Shown: in pieces, positions 18,533 to 27,101 of the stretch
Position numbering within the stretch: the first letter of the stretch is position 1
How the letters are laid out: each line of letters begins with the position of its first letter
Source of the DNA: Planctomycetota bacterium
GTDB lineage: Bacteria > Planctomycetota > SZUA-567 > H5-PLA8
Assembly: GCA_015075375.1 (NCBI GenBank)
Contig: JABTUM010000001.1
Coordinates: forward strand, 429,201 to 493,200
Length of the DNA stretch: 64,000 nucleotides
Direction of reading: 5' to 3'
Made by a program: the position numbers and the translations under genes
Notes under the pieces: generated by a model
Databases searched by the model: none
Told to the model about the DNA's origin: nothing
Seen by the model: the letters and a program-made list of their open reading frames with translations, nothing else

Positions 18533-19393
18533 TCAGACGATTCGATTGACGATCTTGCCCAGGCCGTGGACTTCCAGTTCCACGAGATCGCCGCGCTTCA
18601 GGAGCGCCGGCGGCTTCATGAAGACTCCCACGCCGGCCGGCGTGCCCGTCGCGATGACGTCTCCCGGCTGCAGCGTGATGCCGCGCGAGATGTAGGCGAC
18701 GAGCTTCGGCACTTCGTGGATCAAGTTGTTCGTGTTCGAGTTCTGGCGGATTTCCCCGTTCACCTTGCAGGTGAGCTTTAGGTTGGCGGCGTCCACTTCT
18801 TCGGGCGTGACCAGCGCGGGTCCGAAGGGGCAGAAGGTATCGAAGGACTTTCCGCGAAACCATTGCTTGTCCCCGAACTGCGCGCACCGCGCCGAAACGT
18901 CGTGGAGCGTGCAGTAGCCGGCGATGTAGCGCCCGGCGTCTTCCGCCTTAACCCGCTTGGCCGGCTTCCCGATCACCACACCCAGTTCGACTTCGTAATC
19001 GAGCTGCGTGACGTCTTCCGGATAAACCACGTCGTCGTTCGGCCCGACCGCCGAGAACGGCGCTTTGCAGAACAGCAGCGGAGCCTTGGGGTATTCGTGC
19101 CCCTGTTCGTCGGCGTGGTCCTTGTAGTTCAGGCCCACGCAGACGATCAGCCCCGGCCGCGGAACGGGAGCGCCCAGCCGAACGGCGGCCCGGTCCACAA
19201 CGGCAGAGGGGGCCACCTGGGAGGTATCGGCCAGAAGCTTGCGCACGCGCGACTCAAAATCGCCGCGAAGATAGGCCAGCATCTGGTCCGGGAGCGCCGG
19301 ATCGGCTTTGTTCAGGTCCACGATCTTGGTTTCGTTCGCGATGAGGGCTCCGAGGCGTTCGGAACCGGCGGGGCCGAAGCTGACCAGACGCAT
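18533..19393 (-). CDS. Fumarylacetoacetate hydrolase family protein
   Basis: 286-aa protein with the FAH C-terminal catalytic fold: VCVGLNYKDHADEQG, then the metal-binding DYEVELGVVIG (Glu-x-Glu), GYCTLHDVSARCAQF, FRGKSFDTFCPFGP and GDVIATGTPAGVG. It probably acts on a 2-oxo acid or acylpyruvate (2-hydroxyhepta-2,4-diene-dioate isomerase or acylpyruvase-like) in aromatic or sugar-acid breakdown. The start at 19393 is firm, with AAAGGAG seven bases upstream. It is divergent from the GntR/LacI gene at 19639 across a 245-bp AT-rich spacer. Confidence 0.9.
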   Translation of the reverse strand: MRLVSFGPAGSERLGALIANETKIVDLNKADPALPDQMLAYLRGDFESRVRKLLADTSQVAPSAVVDRAAVRLGAPVPRPGLIVCVGLNYKDHADEQGHEYPKAPLLFCKAPFSAVGPNDDVVYPEDVTQLDYEVELGVVIGKPAKRVKAEDAGRYIAGYCTLHDVSARCAQFGDKQWFRGKSFDTFCPFGPALVTPEEVDAANLKLTCKVNGEIRQNSNTNNLIHEVPKLVAYISRGITLQPGDVIATGTPAGVGVFMKPPALLKRGDLVELEVHGLGKIVNRIV

Positions 19394-19540
19394 GGCGATC
19401 TCCTTTAGGTGTTGAGGCGAGCGGGCATGGTAGCAGCCGGGCGGAAAGGTGGCGAGCGCAAGCGGCGGGGAGTGTTGCTATATAAGGATACGGGTGGGTA
19501 TTCAGGTTTTTGTATCCGGATTCCGGTTAAGGGCGCACCC

Positions 19541-19569
19541 ACTGAATTCATAAACATATACTATATAAT
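19541..19569 (+). promoter_or_regulatory. Promoter with consensus -10 for the propeller-cluster regulator
   Basis: A perfect TATAAT lies at 19564-19569 in a strongly AT-rich stretch. The -35 at 17 bp (ACTGAA, 19541-19546) is weak, which is common for regulated promoters. It is about 70 bp upstream of ATG 19639. Confidence 0.6.
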
Positions 19570-19582
19570 AACTTACACAAAT

Positions 19583-19604
19583 ATTAAAACACCGGTGTTT
19601 TAAT
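19583..19604. promoter_or_regulatory. Perfect 22-bp palindromic operator
   Basis: The half-sites are ATTAAAACACC and GGTGTTTTAAT, exact reverse complements with no spacer. The centre is 24 bp past the TATAAT box, so the site covers the transcription start or early leader. It lies 35 bp before the GntR/LacI regulator gene. The obvious inference is autorepression and control of the downstream cluster. Confidence 0.8.
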
Positions 19605-19638
19605 CTAACCACATCGATGTTACGGTGTATGCGGAGGT

Positions 19639-20865
19639 ATGGAACCACGCATGCTCAAACATCGCGAGGTGGTCGAGGCGCTGCGGAAGCGCATCCGGGA
19701 CGGGGTGTACGAACCGGGTAGCCGCTTGCCGGGCGAGACGGAGTTGCCGCGGTTGCTGAAGGCCGGGAAGCAGACGGTCGTCCGCGCGTTGGGGGAGTTG
19801 GTGCGTGAGGGCTTGATCGTGCGCCGGCGCGGGGACGGTACGTACGTGGCCGATCCGGTGCGGCCGCCGCTGGTGCCGGGCCGGCATTTGAAGATCGGGG
19901 TGCTGTGGCCGCGGTCGGTGCGTCCTGACCGGATGCAGAGCTGGTTCCAGGGCGAGATGACGCGGGGGCTGCTGACGGCCTGGGGCCTGGAAGCGGCGGC
20001 GCCGGAGTGGGATCGATCGGGCGAGCGGGAGCCGACGCGCGTGGTCTGGTCGGACGTAGGCCGCGCGGTGACGGTGGAGGCGCTGGGCGAATCGAGCTGG
20101 AGCCGCGAGCGGCATCCGGCGCTGGAGGCGGTGCAAGCGGGCCGCTTCGACGGGCTGGTGGCGTTGAGCATCATCGAAGAGGACTGGCTGGCGCGGGTGC
20201 TGGATTCGAACGTGCCGGCGGTGCTGGTGGATTTTCCGAACGAGCGTTTTGCGTCGCGCGCGGACCAGGTGTACGTCGATCCGACGATGGGCTTCCGCGC
20301 GGCGGTGCGCGCGCTGTACGAACAGGGCGCTCGGCGGATTCATTTCGTCGGCGCGGAGATGGTGGTGGCGGCGCCATCGGACGCGCTGACGCCGTCCGAA
20401 GTGGTCGCGTACCAGCACGGGAAGCGGCGGATCGATCCGGACAGCTTCCTGCGTTTGAGCGCGTTCCGCGCGGCGATGGACGAACTGGGGCTGGTGGCGG
20501 GCGAGGACGCGCTGCACTTCGAGTTCGTGGGGCGCGAGGCGCGGATGGCGGAGCGGCTGCTGGCGCTGCCCGAAGAGAAGCGGCCCGACGCGGTGGTGTG
20601 CCATTCGGCGAGTCAGGCCGAAGGGTTGCAGTCGGCGTTCGCGGCGCGCGGGCTGCGGCTTCCGGCGGCGGGATGCGTCTCCGGCGCGTACCGCGGTCCG
20701 GCGCTGCCGATTCATACGGACGGCGCGGAACTGGGGCGGACGGCGGCGGAACTGCTGCTGTGGCGGATGCAGCGCCCGGAACGTCCGGCGCTGCGGGTGG
20801 GCGTGCCGATGACCTTCGACGCGCGGCTCACGGCGAGTGTGCCAAGCGCGGCGGTTTCCTCATGA
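19639..20865 (+). CDS. Hybrid GntR/LacI-type regulator of the secreted propeller cluster
   Basis: 408-aa regulator with a GntR winged helix at residues ~5-75 (YEPGSRLPGETELPRLLKAG, then GDGTYVADP). Residues ~85-400 form a LacI/periplasmic-binding-like sensor (KIGVLWPRSV; GLVALSIIEEDWL; VPAVLVDFPNERFASRADQV; ending LELLLWRM-like and VGVPMTFDARL). It is of the same general type as the gene at 16064-17335. RBS GCGGAGGT lies directly upstream. The stop TGA (20863-20865) overlaps an ATG at 20862 in the next frame, leading straight into the first secreted propeller gene. It is therefore very probably the local regulator of genes 20898-28307. Confidence 0.9.
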   Translation: MEPRMLKHREVVEALRKRIRDGVYEPGSRLPGETELPRLLKAGKQTVVRALGELVREGLIVRRRGDGTYVADPVRPPLVPGRHLKIGVLWPRSVRPDRMQSWFQGEMTRGLLTAWGLEAAAPEWDRSGEREPTRVVWSDVGRAVTVEALGESSWSRERHPALEAVQAGRFDGLVALSIIEEDWLARVLDSNVPAVLVDFPNERFASRADQVYVDPTMGFRAAVRALYEQGARRIHFVGAEMVVAAPSDALTPSEVVAYQHGKRRIDPDSFLRLSAFRAAMDELGLVAGEDALHFEFVGREARMAERLLALPEEKRPDAVVCHSASQAEGLQSAFAARGLRLPAAGCVSGAYRGPALPIHTDGAELGRTAAELLLWRMQRPERPALRVGVPMTFDARLTASVPSAAVSS

Positions 20866-20897
20866 ACTTAAAACCAATCGGAAGCGAGGACGGACGC

Positions 20898-21965
20898 ATG
20901 CGGACGGCGATGGCGATCCTGGGCGCGGTGGTACTGCTGGCGGGGACGGTGCGCGGAAGCGACGCGGCGTACTTGCCCGGCGGGGAAGAAGTCAAGAAGC
21001 TGGTCGAAGCGCGGCGCGGCAAGACGGAATTGTCGAAGCTGGCGGCTTCGATGAAGCCGGGGACGTGGGCGGTGCTGCCGTGCGAGGTTCCGAAGGGCTT
21101 GTGGTCTGCGCCGCAGCCGTCGAAGGGGCTGCACATCGGCACGTGGTCGGACGACGGGCACTGGGATTCCCGGACGGGGCAGTTCCTTTATTTCGGTGTG
21201 CGGCAAGCGCGTAAATTCGTGGCGTACTCCGAAGAGACGAACACCTGGCGGAACATCGAGTTCCACACGAAGGAGAATGGACCGGAGCTTTTGCAGAAGT
21301 TCGGGCACCAGTATTCGGCCAACGCTTTCGACGCCGAAACGAGCCGCTACTACACGAACGGCCGGCGCTACGACGTTCGGGCGGATACGTGGACGGTGCT
21401 GCCTCCGATCGGCGGCGATATCCAGTCCATGACCATCGAGTTTCATCCGGGCCTCAACGGGCTGCTCAACCTGACCAAGAAGCCCACGGGCGTGGTTCAC
21501 TTCTTCAGCGAAGAGAAGCAGGCTTGGTCGAACCTGGGGAAGATCGCGCCGCACGGTTATCACACGGTGGCGCGGGAGAATCCGTTCCGCAAGGAGGTGC
21601 TCTTCGCGGGCGGCAACGACTCCGCTGCCGTCGCCATCGTCCAGAAGGACGGCACGGTGAAGGCCATGAAGGACTTCCCCGCGGGGCCGCTCACGATCCG
21701 CTTCTCGATCTGCACGGTGGACCCGCAGTCGGGGCGGTATTTGTTCATGGTTCCGGAGCGCCAATTCTACGAGTTCGACGCGGACAAGAACGACTACCGA
21801 AAGATCGACGACTTCACGCAGACGGCGTGGCCGTTCGGCGCATACGATTCGCCGCTGGTGGCCTACATTCCGGAGCACGGCGTGAGCATGTGGGCGGACA
21901 GCAAGGTGTGGCTGTACAAGCACGATCCGTCGATCTGGGACAGTCAGGCGAGCGAGAAGAAGTAG
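20898..21965 (+). CDS. Secreted kelch/propeller-like protein A (paralogue 1)
   Basis: 355-aa exported protein. The signal peptide (TAMAILGAVVLLAGTVRGSDA) precedes AYLPGGEEVKKLVEARRGK. The body has repeated strands of the type DAETSRYYTNGRRYDVRADT and DADKNDYRKID, with W/Y-rich turns as in kelch/galactose-oxidase-like beta-propellers. No catalytic residues are recognised. It closely resembles the next gene throughout (HWDSRTGQF; RKFVAYSEETN; EHGVSMWADSKVWLYKH). GAGGA seven bases before ATG 20898 favours this start over ATG 20862, which overlaps the regulator stop. Function unknown; probably periplasmic or surface. Confidence 0.8.
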   Translation: MRTAMAILGAVVLLAGTVRGSDAAYLPGGEEVKKLVEARRGKTELSKLAASMKPGTWAVLPCEVPKGLWSAPQPSKGLHIGTWSDDGHWDSRTGQFLYFGVRQARKFVAYSEETNTWRNIEFHTKENGPELLQKFGHQYSANAFDAETSRYYTNGRRYDVRADTWTVLPPIGGDIQSMTIEFHPGLNGLLNLTKKPTGVVHFFSEEKQAWSNLGKIAPHGYHTVARENPFRKEVLFAGGNDSAAVAIVQKDGTVKAMKDFPAGPLTIRFSICTVDPQSGRYLFMVPERQFYEFDADKNDYRKIDDFTQTAWPFGAYDSPLVAYIPEHGVSMWADSKVWLYKHDPSIWDSQASEKK

Positions 21966-22001
21966 CGCCGGATACGAACGAACCCTCACGGAGACCGAGT
22001 C

Positions 22002-23144
22002 ATGCGAATCTCGATGCTTACCCTGTGCGGCCTGGTGCTGGCGCTTTCCGCTCATGCGTTCGAGCCGGCCTGGCTGCCCGGCGGCGAGGAGACCAAGAAG
22101 GCGGTGGCGGCGCGCAAAGGCCAGAGCGAGCTGTCCAAGCTGGCGCTTTCGATGCAACCGGGCACTTGGGCGGAATTGAAGACGGAGGTTCCGCCGGGCA
22201 CGTGGAGTTCGCCCAAGGTGAACGGCGGGCGCAACGACGGCGGCTCCGGCGGATTGCATATCGCGGGCTGGACCGACGACGCGCATTGGGACAGCCGGAC
22301 GGGGCAGTTCTTCTTTATGGGGCTGCGCCAGACGCGGCGCTTCATCGCCTATTCGGAGGAGAAGAACGCCTGGCGCACGGTGGAACTGGATCCTACGAGC
22401 GACAATCCGTGTTTCCGTTCCAAGTTCGGCCACATTTACAGCAGCAACGGGTTCGATCACGAACGCAGCCGCTTTTACCACCGCTACAACGGATTCGAGA
22501 GCGAGAAGGAAGGGCTGAAGCTCGAGGGCGGCATCTCGTTCTTCGACGCGCTGACGGAGAAGTGGACGAAGCTGCCGGCCATTCCGGCCAACTCGGGATT
22601 TACCGGCCAGTCCATCGAGTATTTTGGCGCCATGGACGGCTTGGTTATCCTCGGGAAGAAAGCCTTCATTTTCAGCAACGCGCGCCAGAAGTGGGAAGAC
22701 TTGGGTGCAAGTCCGGTGGACGGCTACCACAGTCTGTTCCGGCATAATCCCTACCGCAACGAGTTGCTGATGACGGGCGGGAACAACAATCTCCAGGTGA
22801 TGGCTCGCATCACCAAAGAAGGCAAGATCGAACGCCTGAAGGACGTTCCGGTCGAGCTCACCGTACGCGGCGACAAAATCACGCTGGATCCGGCCACCGG
22901 GAATTATCTGATCTTCGGCTTCCGCGATGACGCGGGCGCCAAGTGCTTCGAGTTCGACAGCAACGCGAACGAGTACCGGGCGGTGGAAACTGCAATCGCC
23001 CAGTGGCCCTTTAAGAGCAGCGCGATGCCGGTCTGCGCGTTCATCCCCGAGTACGGCGTGAGTATGTGGGCCGACGGGAAGGTATACTTGTACAAACACG
23101 CTCCGGCGGCGGCGGGCGGGCCGGCCCAGACGGTCAGCAAGTAA
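22002..23144 (+). CDS. Secreted kelch/propeller-like protein B (paralogue 2)
   Basis: 380-aa exported protein with signal peptide MLTLCGLVLALSAHAFE. It starts PAWLPGGEETKKAVAARKGQ and is colinear with the preceding gene: ELSKLALSMQPGTWAEL, HWDSRTGQFFFMGLRQTRRF, AYSEEKNAW, then EYGVSMWADGKVYLYKHAP near the C terminus. The two are evidently tandem duplicates that have diverged. GGAG nine bases upstream of ATG 22002; 36 bp from the previous stop, so same transcript. No enzymatic motif is seen; the propeller fold suggests ligand or polymer binding. Confidence 0.8.
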   Translation: MRISMLTLCGLVLALSAHAFEPAWLPGGEETKKAVAARKGQSELSKLALSMQPGTWAELKTEVPPGTWSSPKVNGGRNDGGSGGLHIAGWTDDAHWDSRTGQFFFMGLRQTRRFIAYSEEKNAWRTVELDPTSDNPCFRSKFGHIYSSNGFDHERSRFYHRYNGFESEKEGLKLEGGISFFDALTEKWTKLPAIPANSGFTGQSIEYFGAMDGLVILGKKAFIFSNARQKWEDLGASPVDGYHSLFRHNPYRNELLMTGGNNNLQVMARITKEGKIERLKDVPVELTVRGDKITLDPATGNYLIFGFRDDAGAKCFEFDSNANEYRAVETAIAQWPFKSSAMPVCAFIPEYGVSMWADGKVYLYKHAPAAAGGPAQTVSK

Positions 23145-23190
23145 CGCAGGGCCTACGGCCGCCGCGGAGCTTTGCGACAAGGTATCGCGC

Positions 23191-24627
23191 ATGGAATTCT
23201 ACTTCTGCGAAAAGTGCGGGAAGCGGGTCACGGCCGTGGACGTGGCCCAAGGCCAGGCCAAGAACAAGAAATTGCGCGGCGTATTCTGCACGGAATGCGC
23301 GGAAGGCGTACTGACGCTGGAAACAATGGCGCTGACGGACGACGCGGCGCGAGCGATCCTGGACAAGAGCCCGACGCCGTCGAAACCGAGTGCGACGGTG
23401 GGCGCGTCTTCGTCGAAGGCGATCCGGCCGGCCAAGGCCCGGGCGACGCCGGCCAAGCCCGAGCGTTCGAAGGCCAGCGTGTTCGCCGCCGCGGGGGCGG
23501 GGTTGCTGGTCTTCGTCCTGCTGCTGGCCCTCGTGTTCGGCCGATCGAGCACGCCGGCCCAGGAACACGCCAAGGCTCCGGCGCCGGCGCTCAGCGTCCT
23601 CGATCGTACCTCTCCGCCCGCGGCGCCCGAGCCTCCGGCACCGAAGACGCTCCCGACCGTTACGGAGCGCGAACCGGCCCGCGTTGCGGAGCCTGCCGTC
23701 GAACCGGCTGTTCCGGCTCCCGTCGAGCCGCCGGTTCAAGCTGCGGTCGAGACTCCTGTTCCGCCAACTACTCAACCCAAGCAAGTCGTGGAAGTAAAGA
23801 CGGAAGAACCGTCCGGGCCTGAGCTGACGCAGACGCCCGTGCCTGCGGAAGCGACGAAAAGCCCTCCTCTACCCGCACCGTCGGAAGCGCCTGCCGAAGG
23901 CACGTTCGCGAAGAGCGCGTCGCCGGACGAACCGCGTGCCTCGAAATCGGCGCCGCCCACGGAAGCCAAGACGGTGGAGCCGCCCGCATCCGCACGTTAC
24001 GAAGATCCGAGTCTGCGGGAGGGCTTGGTCTTCCAGCAGTCCTTCGAGGACGTCGTATCGAGCAAAAGCGCCACCACCGGCCCTGAGTCCTCCGATTCGG
24101 GCGTACATGGAAAAGCGTTCCGCTTCAACGGCCAAGGACACGACTCCGGCGGCATCATCCTGCAAGGCCCACACCTCAAGAATATAGAGCAGGTGAGCAT
24201 CGCATTGTGGATCAAACGCGCCGCGCATGCGTCCGACCTGACGATACTGGAAAACCGGCACCGCTACCGCCTGAGCCTTCAAGCCACCCAAGTGACCTGG
24301 CAATGGATCCAGGGAGAAGACAATTACCTGCTGCCTGCTCCGTTACCGGTACGTGCGGCAGAAACCGGCTGGATCCATGTGGCTTGGACGTGCGATGGAA
24401 AAGTTTCTTTGGCGTATGTGAACGGCCGGCAGGTAAGCCAAAGGCAAGCGGGTAATGGCGCGATCGGAAGACCCCAGAATTCCGGCTATAGCTTGCGCAT
24501 CGGCGGGAAATTCGTGACCGGATCAGAAAAAAATGCTCCCACGTTTAACGGCTGGATGGACGAACTGCGGGTGTACCACCGCGTGCTGGACCCGAAAGAA
24601 GTGGCCGCATTGGCTAAGGCGCCGTAA
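23191..24627 (+). CDS. Zinc-ribbon / transmembrane / LamG-like domain protein
   Basis: 478-aa single-pass membrane protein of unusual layout. Residues 1-40 form a zinc ribbon (C6, C9, C33, C36: CEKCGKR and FCTECAEG). A low-complexity linker and one membrane helix follow at ~94-116 (AAAGAGLLVFVLLLALVFG). Next is a long Pro/Ala/Glu-rich stalk (~120-265), then a C-terminal concanavalin A/LamG-like domain (~270-478: LVFQQSFEDV; VSIALWIKRA; GWIHVAWTCDGKVSLAYVNG; GWMDELRVYHRVL). The ribbon should be cytoplasmic and the LamG domain external, which fits a surface binding protein with a cytoplasmic contact. It lies between the propeller paralogues in a tight same-strand run. Confidence 0.85.
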   Translation: MEFYFCEKCGKRVTAVDVAQGQAKNKKLRGVFCTECAEGVLTLETMALTDDAARAILDKSPTPSKPSATVGASSSKAIRPAKARATPAKPERSKASVFAAAGAGLLVFVLLLALVFGRSSTPAQEHAKAPAPALSVLDRTSPPAAPEPPAPKTLPTVTEREPARVAEPAVEPAVPAPVEPPVQAAVETPVPPTTQPKQVVEVKTEEPSGPELTQTPVPAEATKSPPLPAPSEAPAEGTFAKSASPDEPRASKSAPPTEAKTVEPPASARYEDPSLREGLVFQQSFEDVVSSKSATTGPESSDSGVHGKAFRFNGQGHDSGGIILQGPHLKNIEQVSIALWIKRAAHASDLTILENRHRYRLSLQATQVTWQWIQGEDNYLLPAPLPVRAAETGWIHVAWTCDGKVSLAYVNGRQVSQRQAGNGAIGRPQNSGYSLRIGGKFVTGSEKNAPTFNGWMDELRVYHRVLDPKEVAALAKAP

Positions 24628-24644
24628 TCGAAAGGAGTCTTCCC

Positions 24645-25799
24645 GTGTCCCGAATCGCCTCGGTTTCGCCGTGCGGTCTGGCGGTCCTGCTTGCCGCGGC
24701 GTGGTGTTCGGCCGCCTGCGCGTCCGAAGTTCCGGCGAATACCTGGCAGAAAGTCGAGATCGATTGGAAGGCGGTGCTCGCGGCGCATACGCCGGACGGG
24801 CGCTGGGATACCACGGACGGGTATTCGGACAATGTGTATCGCTCGAAGACGGGCGAAATCTTGATCCGGACGGGGATCGAGTCGAAGGCGCTGGGCACCT
24901 CGCCGGGGTACTACACGAACACGACGGTTCGGTGGGACCCGAAGGCGGGCGCGGCGGCCGTAGAGGAGATCGCGCACTGGGGCGGCGGGAGCTACGGCGG
25001 AGGGAAGCTGCTGCCGGCGTTTCAGGAACATCCGACGCCGAGTCCGCGGCATACGTACGACGGGATCTGTTACGTTGAGCCCGAGGACGCGGTGTACCTG
25101 GTGCTGGGCGCAAACTGGAAGACGGGCTTGGGGGACAAGGCCGAGGCCGATGCGAAGGAAGCGCTGGCCAAGGACAACAAGTCACTTTGGAAGTACGCCT
25201 TCGCGGAGAAGCGCTGGACGCGGATCGAGGACGGAATCGCCAGCGCCGGCTACACGGGGTCGCCGTACGAGAACCATCTGACGCATTGGCCGCAAGGCGA
25301 GAAGCTTTTATTTCTCAACGACGGCGGCAATTTCTACGCCGAATTCGACCTGAAATCGCAGAAGTGGGAAAAGCTTTCGACCAAGAACAAGTGTCCGATG
25401 CGCGTATACAACGCGCGTTCGGCCTGGGACAGCAAGCGCGCGCTGTGGGTCTTCCGTCTGGGCGAGAAGCTCTGCACGTTCAATCCGGCCAGCAAGGAGT
25501 TCGCTGCGCTTCCGAATTGCTGGGATTTGCCTGTGCTTTCCAAGGAGGAAGCGGCGAAGGACAAGGATCCGCGCCGCAAGGCCAAGGGGGTCTGCTATAT
25601 CTCCAAGCACGACGTGTATCTCGTGATCGGCCCCACGGGGAACGATACGCGCGTCTTCGATCCGAATGCGAACGTATGGAAGGACGCAAAGGGCGGCGAG
25701 CTGCCGCTGGTGAACGGGTATTTGCAATACGATCCGGCGACGGATTGCGTACTGATGAACTACCAGCTCGAGTGTTTCCGGTTCCGATACGTGCCGTGA
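24645..25799 (+). CDS. Secreted kelch/propeller-like protein C
   Basis: 384-aa exported protein with signal peptide PCGLAVLLAAAWCSAACA. The GTG start at 24645 has AAAGGAG at the right spacing. Body motifs SPRHTYDGICYVEPEDAVYL, YKHD-like turns and repeated FNPASKEFAAL or FDPNANVWKD strands point to a kelch-like beta-propeller. The segment PRHTYDGICY is shared with the next gene (PRHTYNGICY), so these two form a second pair in the cluster. No catalytic site is recognised. It starts 17 bp after the LamG gene. Confidence 0.78.
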   Translation: MSRIASVSPCGLAVLLAAAWCSAACASEVPANTWQKVEIDWKAVLAAHTPDGRWDTTDGYSDNVYRSKTGEILIRTGIESKALGTSPGYYTNTTVRWDPKAGAAAVEEIAHWGGGSYGGGKLLPAFQEHPTPSPRHTYDGICYVEPEDAVYLVLGANWKTGLGDKAEADAKEALAKDNKSLWKYAFAEKRWTRIEDGIASAGYTGSPYENHLTHWPQGEKLLFLNDGGNFYAEFDLKSQKWEKLSTKNKCPMRVYNARSAWDSKRALWVFRLGEKLCTFNPASKEFAALPNCWDLPVLSKEEAAKDKDPRRKAKGVCYISKHDVYLVIGPTGNDTRVFDPNANVWKDAKGGELPLVNGYLQYDPATDCVLMNYQLECFRFRYVP

Positions 25800-25850
25800 A
25801 CGTCGCAGCGGACGAGCCGTTCCTGAGCCCCGTTTTCCGGAGATCGCGCC

Positions 25851-27083
25851 ATGCCCGACCACGCCGCCCGTTACCTTTCGATCCTTTTGTGCATGGCGTT
25901 ACCGGCCGTGCATGCGGCCACGGACTCGGGCCTGCTCGCGGAAGCCGCGGCCAAATTTCCGGCGAACCAATGGGTGGGCTTGCCGCCTCCGAGCGTGGTG
26001 ATTCCCAAGCCGTGGGAAGGCGGCCGGATCGTACACATCAACTCGTTCGGCAGCGACGTATTCTGCCCGGGGATCAACAAGATCCTGACGATCACCGGCT
26101 ACACGACGCTGCCGGCGGGCAAAGCCGTACCGAATAACTATTCGGACAGCCTGTATTCCTTCGATTGCATGCGTAACGAACTCGAACTGATCAAACGGAG
26201 CAACTGGCGCGCGGGCGCGCGTTCCACAGACCCCAACCAATGCTCGTATCCGCTCGACGAAAACAAGACCGACCCGACGCCCTGCCCCCGGCATACCTAC
26301 AACGGCATTTGTTACGATGCCGCAAGCGGCGCCTTTTTCCTGATCAACGGGGCGAACGCGGGCGTTCCGAACAAGCATCCGCTCTTCGAAACGAACCAAG
26401 GCACCACGGTGTTTACGTTCTGGTCCTACGACATCCGTTCGAAGCAATGGACACAGCTTGACTATCCCGCGCTCAAGCGGAAGGAGCCGTACGACACCAT
26501 TCTGCGCGCGGTTCCGGGGGCGGGCAAGCTTTACCATTTCAGCGACTGGTCGGTCTCCAGGTATGATTTGAAGACGAAGACTTGGACGATTCTGCTGGAT
26601 TGTCCGGGCGGCAGTCCCGTGAATGCGAAAGTGAATGCCGCCAACGGGTATATCGGCGGACAGGCCGCGGTGGACGGGAAACGGCAGCGCATCCTTTTTC
26701 ATGGCGGAACCGCATGGCGGCCCAAAAAAGAAGGCCAAGCCGAACTGCCGATGCACACCGTTTTGGTCTTCAACACCCAGACCGAAAAGTTCGAGCGCTT
26801 GGGCGCAGGCACCGTGGAAGGCAATCCTCGCATGGGGTTCGTTTACGTCGAGCACCTGGATCGCTATTGGTTGCGCACCGATTCCGGCGAATACCTGATG
26901 CATCCCGAGAGCGGAGCATGGACCAAACTCAAGCACACTCCGTTTTCCTTTTCCGGAGACCGTTCGACGGAGTGGAACTACGCCTGCTACGACAGTGCGC
27001 GCGGCTTGATTTTACTTTCGAGGTGCTCCCGCGAATGGGCAGTGCTGCGTCTGGATGCCGCGGCCCTCAACGCCGCGCCGTAG
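25851..27083 (+). CDS. Secreted kelch/propeller-like protein D
   Basis: 410-aa exported protein with signal peptide LSILLCMALPAVHAAT. It shares PRHTYNGICYDAASGAFFL with the preceding protein. Propeller-type strands include VFTFWSYDIRSKQWTQLD, VSRYDLKTKTWTILLDC and VFNTQTEKFERLGAG; the xxDxxTxxWxxL pattern is the classic kelch-like blade signature. ATG 25851 has GGAG eight bases upstream. Located 51 bp after paralogue C and 18 bp before the transglutaminase-like gene. Function unknown. Confidence 0.8.
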   Translation: MPDHAARYLSILLCMALPAVHAATDSGLLAEAAAKFPANQWVGLPPPSVVIPKPWEGGRIVHINSFGSDVFCPGINKILTITGYTTLPAGKAVPNNYSDSLYSFDCMRNELELIKRSNWRAGARSTDPNQCSYPLDENKTDPTPCPRHTYNGICYDAASGAFFLINGANAGVPNKHPLFETNQGTTVFTFWSYDIRSKQWTQLDYPALKRKEPYDTILRAVPGAGKLYHFSDWSVSRYDLKTKTWTILLDCPGGSPVNAKVNAANGYIGGQAAVDGKRQRILFHGGTAWRPKKEGQAELPMHTVLVFNTQTEKFERLGAGTVEGNPRMGFVYVEHLDRYWLRTDSGEYLMHPESGAWTKLKHTPFSFSGDRSTEWNYACYDSARGLILLSRCSREWAVLRLDAAALNAAP

Positions 27084-27101
27084 GCAGAAAGGAATCGTTC
27101 C

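Noticed and set aside
19600..20715. 371-codon minus-strand frame opposite the GntR/LacI gene
   Set aside because: Arg/His/Pro-rich shadow with no start context, opposite a clear regulator with winged-helix motifs.
20868..23192. Long minus-strand open frame of ~774 codons opposite the two propeller genes
   Set aside because: The plus-strand proteins have signal peptides, ribosome sites and matching paralogues. The antisense product is composition-driven.
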